Made by a program: the position numbers and the translations under genes. A stretch of 64,000 nucleotides of DNA from Burkholderiales bacterium (lineage in GTDB: Bacteria > Pseudomonadota > Gammaproteobacteria > Burkholderiales > WYBJ01). Each line of letters starts with the position of its first letter. The first letter of the stretch is position 1. The DNA lies in contig JALHQN010000004.1 of assembly GCA_022841915.1 (NCBI GenBank), positions 124,001 to 188,000 of the forward strand, given 5' to 3'. This document shows, one piece after another, positions 56,911-64,000 of this stretch. Below the pieces are notes generated by a model. It was not told the DNA's origin. It ran no database searches and saw nothing but the letters and a program-made list of their open reading frames with translations.

Positions 56911-57960
56911 TCATGCTGTCCGGTGAAACCACAGCAGCGACAAGGTGCCCGCCATCAGCGCGAACAGCGCCGCCGCACCCCCGAAGATGGCAGTGAGTTC
57001 CGTCTCCCTGCGCTCGAGCACCAGTTTCGCCGTCAGCTTCTTGTAGACGTTGTGCAGATCGGCGGCGCTGCCCGCATGCGTGTATTCGCCCTCGCTGATG
57101 CTCGCAATCGCGCGCAGGGCGGTCTCGTCGAAACGCATGAACACCGACATGCCATCGAGATTGGCCATCCCGCCGGCCGCAGCACCGAAGCCGATGGTGT
57201 GCACGCGCACGCCGCGCTCTGCCGCCATCTTCGCGGCCTTCAAAGGGTCGGGGCCGGTGGTGCGCCGACCGTCGCTCAAGAGCACGATCGCGCCTGCGGT
57301 ATAGGAGCCCGGCGGCACCGCCTTGAAGCCCTTGTCGTCAGGCGGGCTCGCGCCCGCGGTGGGCTTGCGACTTGCACCCTCGTTCAGCGTGCCGAAGCCA
57401 TCCTCCTCGACCTTGATACCCGCATCCGGCAGCAGCGTGTTCAAAGCGAGCAGCAGCCCGCTGCCTAGCGCCGTCTGGGACTGCAACTGAAAACGGTCGA
57501 CCGCGGCGATCAGATCCTCGCGATTCTCCGTCGGCGTCTGCACCAGCGCGGCTGTGCCGGCGAACGTCACGATGCCGATGCGCACGTTGGCCGGCATGTC
57601 CTTGATGAAGTCCTTGACCGCCGTCTGCGCCGCCACGATCCGCGACGGTTCGATATCCGTTGCGCGCATGCTGCGCGAGACGTCCATCGCCAGCACGATG
57701 GTCTGGTACTCGTTCGGCAGGCTGAAGACGCCAACCGGGCGCGCCACGCCGAGCAGCGCGCAGAGCAGTGCCAGCGCGAGCAGCGACGCCGGCAGATGGC
57801 GCCGCAGCCATTGCTCCGGCCCGAGGGCGTCGCGCACGAGCAGCAGGCTGGCATAGCGCAGCGCGGTTCTCTTGCGTCGCCGCAGCGCGTAGACATAGGC
57901 GGCGATCAACAGCGGAACCGCCAGCAACAGCCACAGAAGATCGGACCACAAGAAGCGCAT
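56911..57960 (-). CDS. VWA-domain membrane protein (BatA/BatB-like)
   Basis: The 349-residue protein has two N-terminal membrane helices (about 4-24 and 56-76), a von Willebrand A domain with a complete MIDAS (DVSRS, a Thr in IVTFAGTA, and SDG in LLSDGRRT), and a C-terminal helix (about 322-345). This matches Bat/aerotolerance-type proteins of MoxR operons. It resembles the VWA protein at 61125, including DIEPSR-, RIGIVxxAGTAA, ALGSG and GPDPLxAAK strings. GAGGAAAT precedes the ATG. It is divergent from the protease-led MoxR operon. Confidence 0.87.
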   Translation of the reverse strand: MRFLWSDLLWLLLAVPLLIAAYVYALRRRKRTALRYASLLLVRDALGPEQWLRRHLPASLLALALLCALLGVARPVGVFSLPNEYQTIVLAMDVSRSMRATDIEPSRIVAAQTAVKDFIKDMPANVRIGIVTFAGTAALVQTPTENREDLIAAVDRFQLQSQTALGSGLLLALNTLLPDAGIKVEEDGFGTLNEGASRKPTAGASPPDDKGFKAVPPGSYTAGAIVLLSDGRRTTGPDPLKAAKMAAERGVRVHTIGFGAAAGGMANLDGMSVFMRFDETALRAIASISEGEYTHAGSAADLHNVYKKLTAKLVLERRETELTAIFGGAAALFALMAGTLSLLWFHRTA

Positions 57961-58134
57961 CGCATTTCCTCGGTCGCGCCAAAGGGGGGACTCGATCGCC
58001 GATGTCCGGCCCGACGGACAATATACACGTACCTTGCGCCTCGACGACGAGCGGCGGGCAATTCCATGGTATCCGTGCAGCGGCTGGCGTGCTAACGTGT
58101 CCTCGCCCAACGCGTGATCACGGAGACGTCATCC

Positions 58135-59145
58135 ATGAGGCGGCAAGTGATCTACAGTTCCTCCAGGCGCCCGGCCGCCAGCGCCGGCTCGGATGCCGCT
58201 CGCCCGGACGATCCCGGGCAGGCGAAGCCGACCGCCGATCCTGCACCGAGGTTCGCTTCGCTTCGCGTGCGCTTGGCCAAACATGCCGGTGTGCTGCGTT
58301 TTCTCGCGGGTGTCGCCGTCGCGCTGGTCGTCGTCGCGGTCTATCTGTGGCAACAGCCGCCTCCGGGGCTGAGCCAGGAACATGTCGACGCCGCAGTGCT
58401 GCGCACCTTGGAGACCAAGGCGCTGCCTGCCCGGGCGGGCAAGGCGGTCGAGGCCATACGCCCCTCGGTGGTGCGCGTGCGCGGATTCGTGGAGGTTGCG
58501 CCCTCTAAGCGTGCACAGAAGCCCAAGGCCAAGCGGCCGCCGAGCGCTCCCGCGCAAGGCGACAACGGCAAGCAGCCGGAGGACGACGGTGTCCCCGAGG
58601 GCATGGAAGAAATGGGCGTGGGGTCGGGTGTCGTGGTGATCGACGACGGCACCATCCTCACCAACCTGCACGTGATCAACGGTACCAAGCTCATCAAGGT
58701 CACGTTTCACGACGGCTCGGAATCCATCGCCCACGTCGTGAGCATTCATCCTGAAAACGACCTGGCGGTGATCAAGGCGCAGACGATCCCCGACGACTTG
58801 CCGGCGGCGACGCTCGGCTCCGCGGGACGTCTGAAGCCGGGAGACGACGTGGTCGTGGTCGGCTTTCCCTTCGGCATCGGTCCCTCGGTATCCGTGGGTG
58901 TCGTATCCGGACTGAACCGCGAGTTTCGTTCGCCCAAAGGCGAGCGCATACTTACTCGCCTCATTCAGTTCGATGCCGCGGCCAACCCCGGCAACTCGGG
59001 CGGTCCGCTGGTGACGCTGCAGGGCGACGTCGTCGGGATCGTGACCGCGATCCTGAATCCGACCGAGAGCGGCACCTTCATCGGCATCGGTTTTGCTGTA
59101 ACCATCGGGGCGGCCGGGCGCGCCGCCGGGATGCATCCTTTCTGA
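58135..59145 (+). CDS. Membrane-anchored trypsin-like (S1C) serine protease without PDZ
   Basis: The 336-residue protein has a cytoplasmic N-terminal tail, one membrane helix (about 54-72), a Pro/Lys-rich linker and a trypsin-fold domain with the triad His179 (TNLHVI), Asp209 (ENDLAVI) and Ser288 (GNSGGP). This is the DegP/HtrA-type catalytic core, but the C-terminus ends after the last strands (FIGIGFAVTIGAAGRAA) without a PDZ domain. It should face the periplasm. It precedes moxR by 20 bp, so it is likely the first gene of that operon and may process its products. Confidence 0.9.
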   Translation: MRRQVIYSSSRRPAASAGSDAARPDDPGQAKPTADPAPRFASLRVRLAKHAGVLRFLAGVAVALVVVAVYLWQQPPPGLSQEHVDAAVLRTLETKALPARAGKAVEAIRPSVVRVRGFVEVAPSKRAQKPKAKRPPSAPAQGDNGKQPEDDGVPEGMEEMGVGSGVVVIDDGTILTNLHVINGTKLIKVTFHDGSESIAHVVSIHPENDLAVIKAQTIPDDLPAATLGSAGRLKPGDDVVVVGFPFGIGPSVSVGVVSGLNREFRSPKGERILTRLIQFDAAANPGNSGGPLVTLQGDVVGIVTAILNPTESGTFIGIGFAVTIGAAGRAAGMHPF

Positions 59146-59165
59146 GACACCGGAGCACACGGGCC

Positions 59166-60176
59166 ATGAGCGACGATTCGATCGGCAACGTCCGCGACCT
59201 GATGGAGCGCGTCTTGTACGAGATCAAGCGCGTCGTGGTCGGGCAGGATCATTTTCTGGAGCGTGTGCTGATCGCGATGCTCGCTCAGGGGCATCTCCTG
59301 GTCGAAGGCGTGCCGGGATTGGCCAAGACGCTCACCGTGAAGACGCTGGCGCGCACCATCCGCGGATCTTTCAAGCGCATCCAGTTCACGCCCGATCTGC
59401 TGCCGGCCGATCTCGTGGGTACGCGCATCTACAACCAGAAGACGGGCGATTTCACTACCTCCCTGGGGCCGGTGTTCACCAATCTGCTGCTGGCCGACGA
59501 GATCAATCGCGCGCCGGCCAAGGTGCAAAGCGCGCTGCTCGAAGTCATGCAGGAGCGCCAGGTGACGATCGCCGGCGAAACGCATCGGGTGCCTTCGCCC
59601 TTCCTCGTCATGGCCACGCAGAACCCGATCGAGACCGAAGGCACCTATCCGTTGCCCGAGGCGCAGGTCGACCGCTTCATGATGAAGGTGCTGGTCGACT
59701 ATCCCACCGAAGAGGAAGAGTTCATCATCGTCGAACGGGTGACGGGCGCCGCGGCTGCGGTGGCCGCCGTGGCCAGTACCGAGCAGCTCGCCGCTCTGCA
59801 GGAGGAATGCCGCAAGGTCTACGTCGATCCCGCGCTCATGCAGTACGCGGTCAAGCTCGTCTCGGCCACGCGGCGCTGCGAACGCTACGGGCTCGGCGAC
59901 ATGGCGCGCTACATTACCTTCGGTGCCAGTCCGCGAGCAACCATCTGCTTGATCGAGGGCGCGCGGGCGCTCGCCTTTCTGCGCGGGCGCGAATACGTGC
60001 TGTCCGTGGATGTGGCCGATCTGGTGCCCGATGTGTTGCGCCACCGTCTGGTGCTCTCCTACGAAGCGCTGTCGGACGGCCAGACAGCGGATGCGCTGAT
60101 CCAGCGCCTGATGCAAGCGGTGCCCCGGCCCGAGGCGCCGCTCGAGAGCCATGTTCAGGTTACGGCGAAAGCCTGA
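59166..60176 (+). CDS. MoxR-family AAA+ ATPase
   Basis: The 336-residue protein has a MoxR P-loop GVPGLAKT (about 49-56), Walker B LLLADEINRAPAKVQSALLEVMQE, sensor 1 ATQNPIE and YPLPEAQVDRFMMK. MoxR ATPases act as chaperones that help load metal or fold partner VWA proteins. The next genes, a DUF58 protein and a VWA membrane protein, are its standard partners. The stop lies inside the start of the DUF58 gene (26-bp overlap). Confidence 0.95.
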   Translation: MSDDSIGNVRDLMERVLYEIKRVVVGQDHFLERVLIAMLAQGHLLVEGVPGLAKTLTVKTLARTIRGSFKRIQFTPDLLPADLVGTRIYNQKTGDFTTSLGPVFTNLLLADEINRAPAKVQSALLEVMQERQVTIAGETHRVPSPFLVMATQNPIETEGTYPLPEAQVDRFMMKVLVDYPTEEEEFIIVERVTGAAAAVAAVASTEQLAALQEECRKVYVDPALMQYAVKLVSATRRCERYGLGDMARYITFGASPRATICLIEGARALAFLRGREYVLSVDVADLVPDVLRHRLVLSYEALSDGQTADALIQRLMQAVPRPEAPLESHVQVTAKA

Positions 60177-61128
60177 GACCGCGCCGGTCGCACCCGCGCA
60201 GACGCCTGCGCCGGATGCGCAGAGCGTGCTGCGTCGCCTTGAATGGACGGTGCTGCGCCGGCTCGACGGCGTGCTGCAGGGCAACTACCTTACCTTGTTT
60301 CGCGGCTTCGGCATCGATCTGTCGGACTTGCGCGAGTACCGTTTCGGCGACGACGCGCGCACCATCGACTGGAACGCGACCGCGCGCCTGCAGTCGCCGC
60401 ACGTGCGCCAGTTCAACGAAGACCGGGAGGTCACCGCCTGGTTCTTGGTCGACTTGAGCGGCTCGGTCGACTTCGGTGGCGGCGCAGTGACCAAGCGTGC
60501 CCTGGCAGTCGATTTCGTCGCATTGGTGACGCGCATGCTGACCCGCCACGGCAACCGTGCCGGTGCGCTGCTCTACAGCGATCGCGTCGAACGCGTATTG
60601 CCCGCGCGGGCCGGCCGTCTGCACGTCTTGCATCTCATCGATCAGCTGCAGAAGACCGCCACGGTACGCAAGCAGGGTGCGCCGACGCGCCTCGGCGATT
60701 TGCTCGAGCACGCCCTGAAGAGCATCAAGCGCAGGTCGCTGGTGATCGTCGTGTCCGATTTCATCAGCGATCCGGGCTGGGCGGGGGCGCTGGCCTTGCT
60801 CGGGCAGCGCCACGATGTGCTCGCCGTGCGTCTCTACGATGCGCTGGAAATGGCCTTGCCCGATCTCGGGCTGGTGATCATGGAAGACGCCGAGACGGGT
60901 CAACAGCTGTTCGTCGACACGCATGACCCGGCTTTTCGCAGGCGCTTTGCAGCGCTCGCTGCCGAGCGCGAGTCGGTTCTGCGCGAAGCGCTCGCGGTCG
61001 CCGGCGCCGACTGCATCGAATTGTCGACCGACGGCGATCTGGCGGAGACCTTGCTGCGATTCGCGCGGCTGCGCAAACGCCGAGCCCAGTTGGCGAGCGG
61101 CGGCGTGCGCGCGGAGCTGATGCAGTGA
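60151..61128 (+). CDS. DUF58 protein of the MoxR operon
   Basis: The 325-residue protein has the DUF58 core: RGFGIDLSDLREYRFGDDARTIDWNATARLQSPHVRQFNEDREVTAWFLVDLSGSVDFG, followed by a VWA-like domain with DLSGS as metal-site equivalent. No signal or obvious membrane helix. It overlaps moxR by 26 bp and the VWA gene by 4 bp, so the three are tightly linked. DUF58 proteins work with MoxR and membrane VWA proteins in stress or envelope functions; the exact role is unknown. Confidence 0.93.
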   Translation: MFRLRRKPETAPVAPAQTPAPDAQSVLRRLEWTVLRRLDGVLQGNYLTLFRGFGIDLSDLREYRFGDDARTIDWNATARLQSPHVRQFNEDREVTAWFLVDLSGSVDFGGGAVTKRALAVDFVALVTRMLTRHGNRAGALLYSDRVERVLPARAGRLHVLHLIDQLQKTATVRKQGAPTRLGDLLEHALKSIKRRSLVIVVSDFISDPGWAGALALLGQRHDVLAVRLYDALEMALPDLGLVIMEDAETGQQLFVDTHDPAFRRRFAALAAERESVLREALAVAGADCIELSTDGDLAETLLRFARLRKRRAQLASGGVRAELMQ

Positions 61129-62180
61129 ACATGTTCGATCAGTTCGCCCAGGTGAGCGTCCTGTGGCCGCGCATGCTGTGGCTGTTCGTGCCGCTCGCCA
61201 TCCTCGGTTCGATGTTTTTCTTCTACGGCATCAGGCGCCGACGGGCGCAGCACCTGCTGGCGCGGCTGGCGCCTCATGCCGGCGGCAAGACCTTCGGCGC
61301 TCGTCTGCGTCGCGGGCTGCCCATTCTGCTGTTCTTCGTCGCCTTGATCGCATTGGTCGGGGCGGTGTCGCGACCGCATGCGAACGTGCTGCTGCCTTCG
61401 CTGCACAAGGATCTGATGATCGCGATCGACAGTTCGGGCAGCATGCGTGCCGCCGATGTGAAGCCCGATCGCATGAGCGCAGCCAAGCAAGCGGCACGCA
61501 CGTTCATAGAAAATCAGCCCTCGCACACGCGCATCGGCATCGTTTCCATCGCCGGCACCGCCGCGGTCGTGCAGTCGCCCACCGACAATCGGGAAGACTT
61601 GTATCAGGCGATCGATCGGCTGCAACTGCAGCGCGGCAGCGCCCTGGGCAGCGGCATCTACATCGCGCTCGCCACGCTGCTCCCCGATGCAGGCATCAAT
61701 CTGGAGCAGCTCATACACGGTCGCTCCTGGGGCTGGCCCATACCGCCACCGGCGGGCGCGACGGAGCCTGTGCTGCCGGGGTCGAACCGCTCGGCGGCGA
61801 TCGTGGTGCTGACCGATGGCGAGGGCAATTTCGGTCCGGATCCCCTGGAGGCAGCGAAGTTCGCGGCAGACCACGGTGTCCGGGTCTATACCGTCGGCAT
61901 CGGCAGCCGCGAAGGCGCGCCGCTGGACTACTTCGGCTGGTCCATGCGCGTGCGCCTGGACGAAGACGTGCTGCGCAAGATCGCGGCCACCACCCATGGC
62001 GAGTACTACGCGGCCACGTCGGGGCAAGAGCTGAAGCGTATCTACGAGCACCTGAGCATGCGCATGCTCGTCGAGCGTACGCGCACCGTGGAACTCACCG
62101 CCTACCTGGTAGGCATCGGGGCGCTGCTGCTTGCGATCTCCGGGTTCTTCTCGGTGCTCTGGTTCAATCGCGTACTTTGA
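61125..62180 (+). CDS. VWA-domain membrane protein (BatA/BatB-like)
   Basis: The 351-residue protein has N-terminal helices (about 14-36 and 63-82), a VWA domain with MIDAS residues (DSSGS, ISIAGTA region, LTDGEG) and a C-terminal helix (about 326-346). The GTG start overlaps the DUF58 stop (GTGA), with GGAG 8 nt upstream; an ATG at 61131 is possible. It is a paralogue of the protein at 56911. Insertion of HGRSWGWPIPPPAGA near residue 205 is a difference between the two. Confidence 0.92.
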   Translation: MNMFDQFAQVSVLWPRMLWLFVPLAILGSMFFFYGIRRRRAQHLLARLAPHAGGKTFGARLRRGLPILLFFVALIALVGAVSRPHANVLLPSLHKDLMIAIDSSGSMRAADVKPDRMSAAKQAARTFIENQPSHTRIGIVSIAGTAAVVQSPTDNREDLYQAIDRLQLQRGSALGSGIYIALATLLPDAGINLEQLIHGRSWGWPIPPPAGATEPVLPGSNRSAAIVVLTDGEGNFGPDPLEAAKFAADHGVRVYTVGIGSREGAPLDYFGWSMRVRLDEDVLRKIAATTHGEYYAATSGQELKRIYEHLSMRMLVERTRTVELTAYLVGIGALLLAISGFFSVLWFNRVL

Positions 62181-62282
62181 CAGCGAGCCGACAGGGTCGC
62201 GACTGCGAATGCGGAGCGGACTATCGGTCTTCGCGCAGGCCGGGCGCCGGGAACAACGCCCCCTTGCGGAGGCGGTTGGTGA

Positions 62283-63254
62283 TCAGTCGACCTTGATGCC
62301 CGCGGCTTTGACCACTTTGGCCCACTTCTGGATTTCCGCAGCGACGTAGGCGGCGAATTCCGCTGGCGACGCGCTCGGCGCGGTCACGATGCCCAGCTTG
62401 AGCAAGCCTTGTTTCACATCCGGCGCGCCGAGCGCCTTCACCACTTCGGCGTGCAGGCGCTTCACGATCTCGGGCGGCACGCCGGCCGGGACGAAGACGC
62501 CGTACCAGTTGTCGGTCGCGAACCCGGGCAGGCCCGCCTCGGCAACGGTGGGCAGATCAGGCATCAGCTCGAAGCGCTGGCTGCCGGCGATGGCGACAGG
62601 CCGGACACGCTTGCTGTCGATCGCGGCCGTGGCCGTGGAAACGGTGGAGAAGATCAGCTGGACGTTGCCGCTCATCAGATCGAGCATGGCTGGAGCACCG
62701 CCCTTGTAGGGCACGTGAATCATTTTCACGCCGGCGAGCAGGTTGAACAACTCGCCGCCGACATGGTCGGCGGCACCTGGCCCTGAAGAACCGAAGTTGA
62801 GTTCCCCGGGCCGAGATTTTGCCAGCGAGATCAATTCTTTTACCGATTTCACCGGCAAGGAGGGATGCACCACCAGTACATTGATGGCGACCACGGCACG
62901 ACTGATCGCGGCGAGGTCGCGGACAGGATCGTAGGGCATCTTCTTCATCAGACTCGGGCTGATGGCGATGGGGCCGATGGTTCCGAGCACGATCGTGTGG
63001 CCGTCGGGCGCCGAGCGCGCGGCCAGTTCATTGCCGACCACGCCGCCCGCCCCGCCGCGGTTCTCGACGACCACCTGCTGCCCAAGGGCCGGGCCGAGTT
63101 TTCCGGCGATCGCGCGGGAGGTGTAGTCTGCGCCGCCCCCGGGGGCGGCCGGGCTGATCCAGCGGATCGGCTTGGACGGCCAGGTTTGAGCGAACGAAAC
63201 CGTTGTCATCAACACCAACGTCGTTCCCGCCAGCAATACGCGCATCGTATTCAT
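62283..63254 (-). CDS. Bug/TctC-type tripartite tricarboxylate transporter receptor
   Basis: The 323-residue protein has a signal peptide (ending SFAQ) and the motifs WPSKPIRWISPAAPGGGADYTSR, VENRGGAGGVVGNELAARSAPDGHTI and IHVPYKGGAPAMLDLMSGNVQLIF. Periplasmic solute receptor; no TctAB nearby. The ATG at 63254 has GAGGTGA upstream; ATG at 63245 is also in frame. It is convergent with the VWA gene and upstream of nothing linked on its strand. Confidence 0.92.
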   Translation of the reverse strand: MNTMRVLLAGTTLVLMTTVSFAQTWPSKPIRWISPAAPGGGADYTSRAIAGKLGPALGQQVVVENRGGAGGVVGNELAARSAPDGHTIVLGTIGPIAISPSLMKKMPYDPVRDLAAISRAVVAINVLVVHPSLPVKSVKELISLAKSRPGELNFGSSGPGAADHVGGELFNLLAGVKMIHVPYKGGAPAMLDLMSGNVQLIFSTVSTATAAIDSKRVRPVAIAGSQRFELMPDLPTVAEAGLPGFATDNWYGVFVPAGVPPEIVKRLHAEVVKALGAPDVKQGLLKLGIVTAPSASPAEFAAYVAAEIQKWAKVVKAAGIKVD

Positions 63255-63377
63255 ACTGATCACCTCGGCAGATAGTCGCACCGAAGTTTACTGCAACGGC
63301 GCGAACTGCTCACCTTGCACCACAATCGGGCGGGCGAGCACAGAAAGAGTGCTTGATCGTCGTGCCGCCCTCGTTCC

Positions 63378-64000
63378 TCATCCTTGCCGAGCTGCGGCGG
63401 CTCTGCGCTTCAGGGCGGCCTGCTTGCGCGCCTTGCCCAGATTCCACGCCGGTATCGCAGCCAGCAGAAAGACGATCGCGATCATCAGAAAGCCGTCGCT
63501 GAAGCCGCGTGCAACCGCCTGAGCCTCGATCACCTCGCCGAGGAAGTGTAGTGCGCCCGGCCCGCGGACGTTCTCCGAGACGCCGGCTTCGGCCAGCAGG
63601 CCTTCGACGTCGGAGAGCAGTTCGCGACTCGTCGCGTTGCTGAAACTCTGCGTGGCCGCCATGGCTTCGGCGTGGAACTGCGTACGCTGCTCGACCACGA
63701 CCACCAGAGCGGTCACGCCGCAGGCGCCTCCCAGCTGGCGCATGAAGTTGATGGTGCCCGAGCCTCTGTGCAACTGCTCCGGCGTGAGCGAGCGCAGTGC
63801 CGAGGCGCTGAGCGAGGGCAGGATGAGCGCCATGCCGCAGCGGGCGACGATGATCATGAGCGCGAAGGCGAGGAAGGTGGTGTTCGCATCGGTCCCGCTC
63901 ATGAGGTAGTTGCCCAGCGCGAACATGACCAGGCCGCAGATCACCATCAAGTGCGGCGGCAAGGTGTCGGCCACCCGGCCGAAGATCGACGTGCCCGAGA
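63378..64000 (-). CDS. MFS transporter, DHA2/EmrB-type C-terminal part (5' partial)
   Basis: The frame is open to the right edge, so only the last 206 residues are present. They read GRVADTLPPH (the loop motif of MFS) followed by membrane helices, including VICGLVMFALGNYLM, LAFALMIIVARCGMALILPSLSA and LGGACGVTALVVVVEQ. The late segment with VARGFSDGFLMIAIVFLLAAIP is the last helix of 14-helix EmrB/QacA-type exporters. Such pumps export drugs or toxic acids, often with an EmrA partner, which is not visible. Confidence 0.85.
   Translation of the reverse strand, partial: SGTSIFGRVADTLPPHLMVICGLVMFALGNYLMSGTDANTTFLAFALMIIVARCGMALILPSLSASALRSLTPEQLHRGSGTINFMRQLGGACGVTALVVVVEQRTQFHAEAMAATQSFSNATSRELLSDVEGLLAEAGVSENVRGPGALHFLGEVIEAQAVARGFSDGFLMIAIVFLLAAIPAWNLGKARKQAALKRRAAAARQG

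Overview
The window is high-GC, tightly packed DNA that reads as the chromosome of a betaproteobacterium (Burkholderiales or a close lineage). The main reasons are four solitary Bug/TctC-type solute receptors, an EF-P with Arg32 next to its rhamnosyltransferase EarP, PEP-CTERM surface proteins, and a wide set of CoA-thioester catabolic genes. I see no rRNA, tRNA, CRISPR array, insertion sequence, prophage or plasmid function. The left edge cuts a giant adhesin gene and the right edge cuts an MFS exporter gene.

Region 1 (2-15086, + strand) is the most unusual part. A filamentous-haemagglutinin-type protein of more than 2,600 residues overlaps by 4 bp a protein that joins DUF2341 and LamG-like domains to an ExbB/TolQ proton channel. 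ExbD, a TonB-like protein, a porin-like beta-barrel, a secreted coiled-coil protein and a TPR-glycosyltransferase follow with overlaps or short gaps. This looks like one operon that couples a dedicated TonB motor to a giant surface protein. I cannot match it to a characterised system.

Region 2 (15203-26021) holds a DsbC-like protein, thioredoxin-type arsenate reductase, a Tat-exported PhoX phosphatase, two PEP-CTERM proteins, a small zinc-ribbon protein, two outer-membrane barrel-type proteins, dephospho-CoA kinase and a purple-acid-phosphatase-like protein with a PEP-CTERM tail. PhoX and the last protein suggest extracellular phosphate scavenging.

Region 3 (26101-45718) is a patchwork of short transcription units. 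It contains an EF2563-type protein, VOC proteins, three Bug receptors, a secreted beta-helix-like protein, a rhodanese, an ArsR-type regulator, a Gfo/Idh/MocA oxidoreductase, a TauD-type dioxygenase, a crotonase, a luciferase-like oxidoreductase, EF-P/EarP, a double CMD protein, an SCP2-hydrolase pair, a two-gene MaoC-type dehydratase and RlmJ.

Region 4 (45840-53996) is a propionyl-CoA to succinyl-CoA operon: methylmalonyl-CoA mutase, MeaB, both propionyl-CoA carboxylase subunits and a VOC protein that is probably methylmalonyl-CoA epimerase. A GntR/FCD regulator is divergent, and a 20-bp perfect palindrome lies between it and the operon.

Region 5 (54091-64000) has an acyl-CoA dehydrogenase, a BamE-like small protein and an SDR. 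After these comes a MoxR AAA ATPase / DUF58 / VWA operon led by a membrane-anchored trypsin-like protease, with a second VWA gene divergent from it. A fourth Bug receptor and the truncated MFS gene close the window. All functions are inferred from sequence motifs and gene order. No database search was possible.
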